Source of the DNA: Lysobacteraceae bacterium NML95-0200 | GTDB taxonomy: Bacteria > Pseudomonadota > Gammaproteobacteria > Xanthomonadales > Xanthomonadaceae | NCBI GenBank assembly: GCA_002798255.1 | Contig: NWQQ01000015.1 | Location: 1-48,074, forward strand | Reading direction: 5' to 3' | DNA length: 48,074 nucleotides | Shown here: positions 47,961 to 48,074 of the stretch, piece by piece | Layout: the number at the start of each line of letters is the position of its first letter | Position numbering within the stretch: the first letter of the stretch is position 1 | Program-made: the position numbers and the translations under genes | Notes under the pieces: generated by a model | The model's input: the letters and a program-made list of their open reading frames with translations, nothing else | Told to the model about the DNA's origin: nothing | The model's database searches: none

Positions 47961-47989
47961 AAACCCCGTGTTTTTGGCACGGGGTTTTT
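47961..47989 (+). terminator. Intrinsic terminator after the tRNA repeat units
   Basis: AAACCCCGTG and CACGGGGTTT form a 10-bp stem around a 7-base loop, followed by TT. It suggests that the tRNA and both repeat units are transcribed as one RNA of about 360 bases. Nothing recognisable lies in the remaining 85 bases. Confidence 0.85.
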
Positions 47990-48074
47990 CAATGGCATGC
48001 TGGGAGCCCTTTGAAGGTCAGAAGCATGCGATGCAGCTTGGTCGTGTTGAAGGCGTTCTGTGAAGGATTCGTGC

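Overview
The window (about 60% GC by eye) is a chromosomal segment spanning a replication origin. The gene order dnaA-dnaN-recF-gyrB, then a TPR gene, tonB-exbB-exbD-exbD and pdxJ, with rpmH-rnpA-yidC-mnmE on the other side, is the arrangement I know from Xanthomonadales (Lysobacterales, Gammaproteobacteria). The comF/bioB-bioF-bioH-bioC block and phhA fit the same group. GC content looks lower than in Xanthomonas or Stenotrophomonas, so the genus is left open.

Layout. 1-211: end of an IS5-family insertion sequence with the first codons of its transposase. 212-3145: an L,D-transpeptidase-like lipoprotein, hemN behind an FNR/Anr-type box, and folE. 3280-7434: a complete one-way mlaFEDCBA block for phospholipid trafficking across the envelope. 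7487-15467: rlmI-like methyltransferase, rhomboid protease, a membrane protein, a NarL-type two-component pair, a GYF-AIM24 protein, a patatin lipoprotein, an outer-membrane barrel and a small secreted protein. 15504-25592: Kef-type K+ efflux, phhA, a HipA/YjjJ-like kinase with a perfect palindrome over its start codon, fbp coupled to a 2OG-oxygenase-like gene, an orphan histidine kinase, cardiolipin synthase, a MITE-like element, a small membrane protein and pdxJ. 25843-30438 (minus strand): exbD2, exbD1, exbB and tonB, a TPR protein and an M48 lipoprotein.

30600-39608 is the origin domain: gyrB, recF, dnaN and dnaA on the minus strand, rpmH-rnpA-yidC on the plus strand. The 245-base dnaA-dnaN gap is AT-rich, holds one perfect and two near-perfect DnaA boxes, five copies of a GTTTTCC heptamer and a 12-bp-arm inverted repeat, and is the best oriC candidate. 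Three parS-type sites lie within 1.1 kb of each other in and beside recF. 39618-47536: mnmE, then a biotin operon (bioB-bioF-transporter-bioH-bioC) in which every junction is a 4-base overlap, then comF and ubiA.

The right end holds a tRNA-Arg(CCG) followed by two tandem units of 115 and 117 bases. Each ends in a copy of the tRNA 3' tail and carries hairpins whose stems differ in sequence but keep pairing. This is the most unusual structure in the window. The other leads are the HipA-like gene's start-codon palindrome, the heptamer array in the origin, the MITE-like element and the DMT transporter embedded in the biotin operon.
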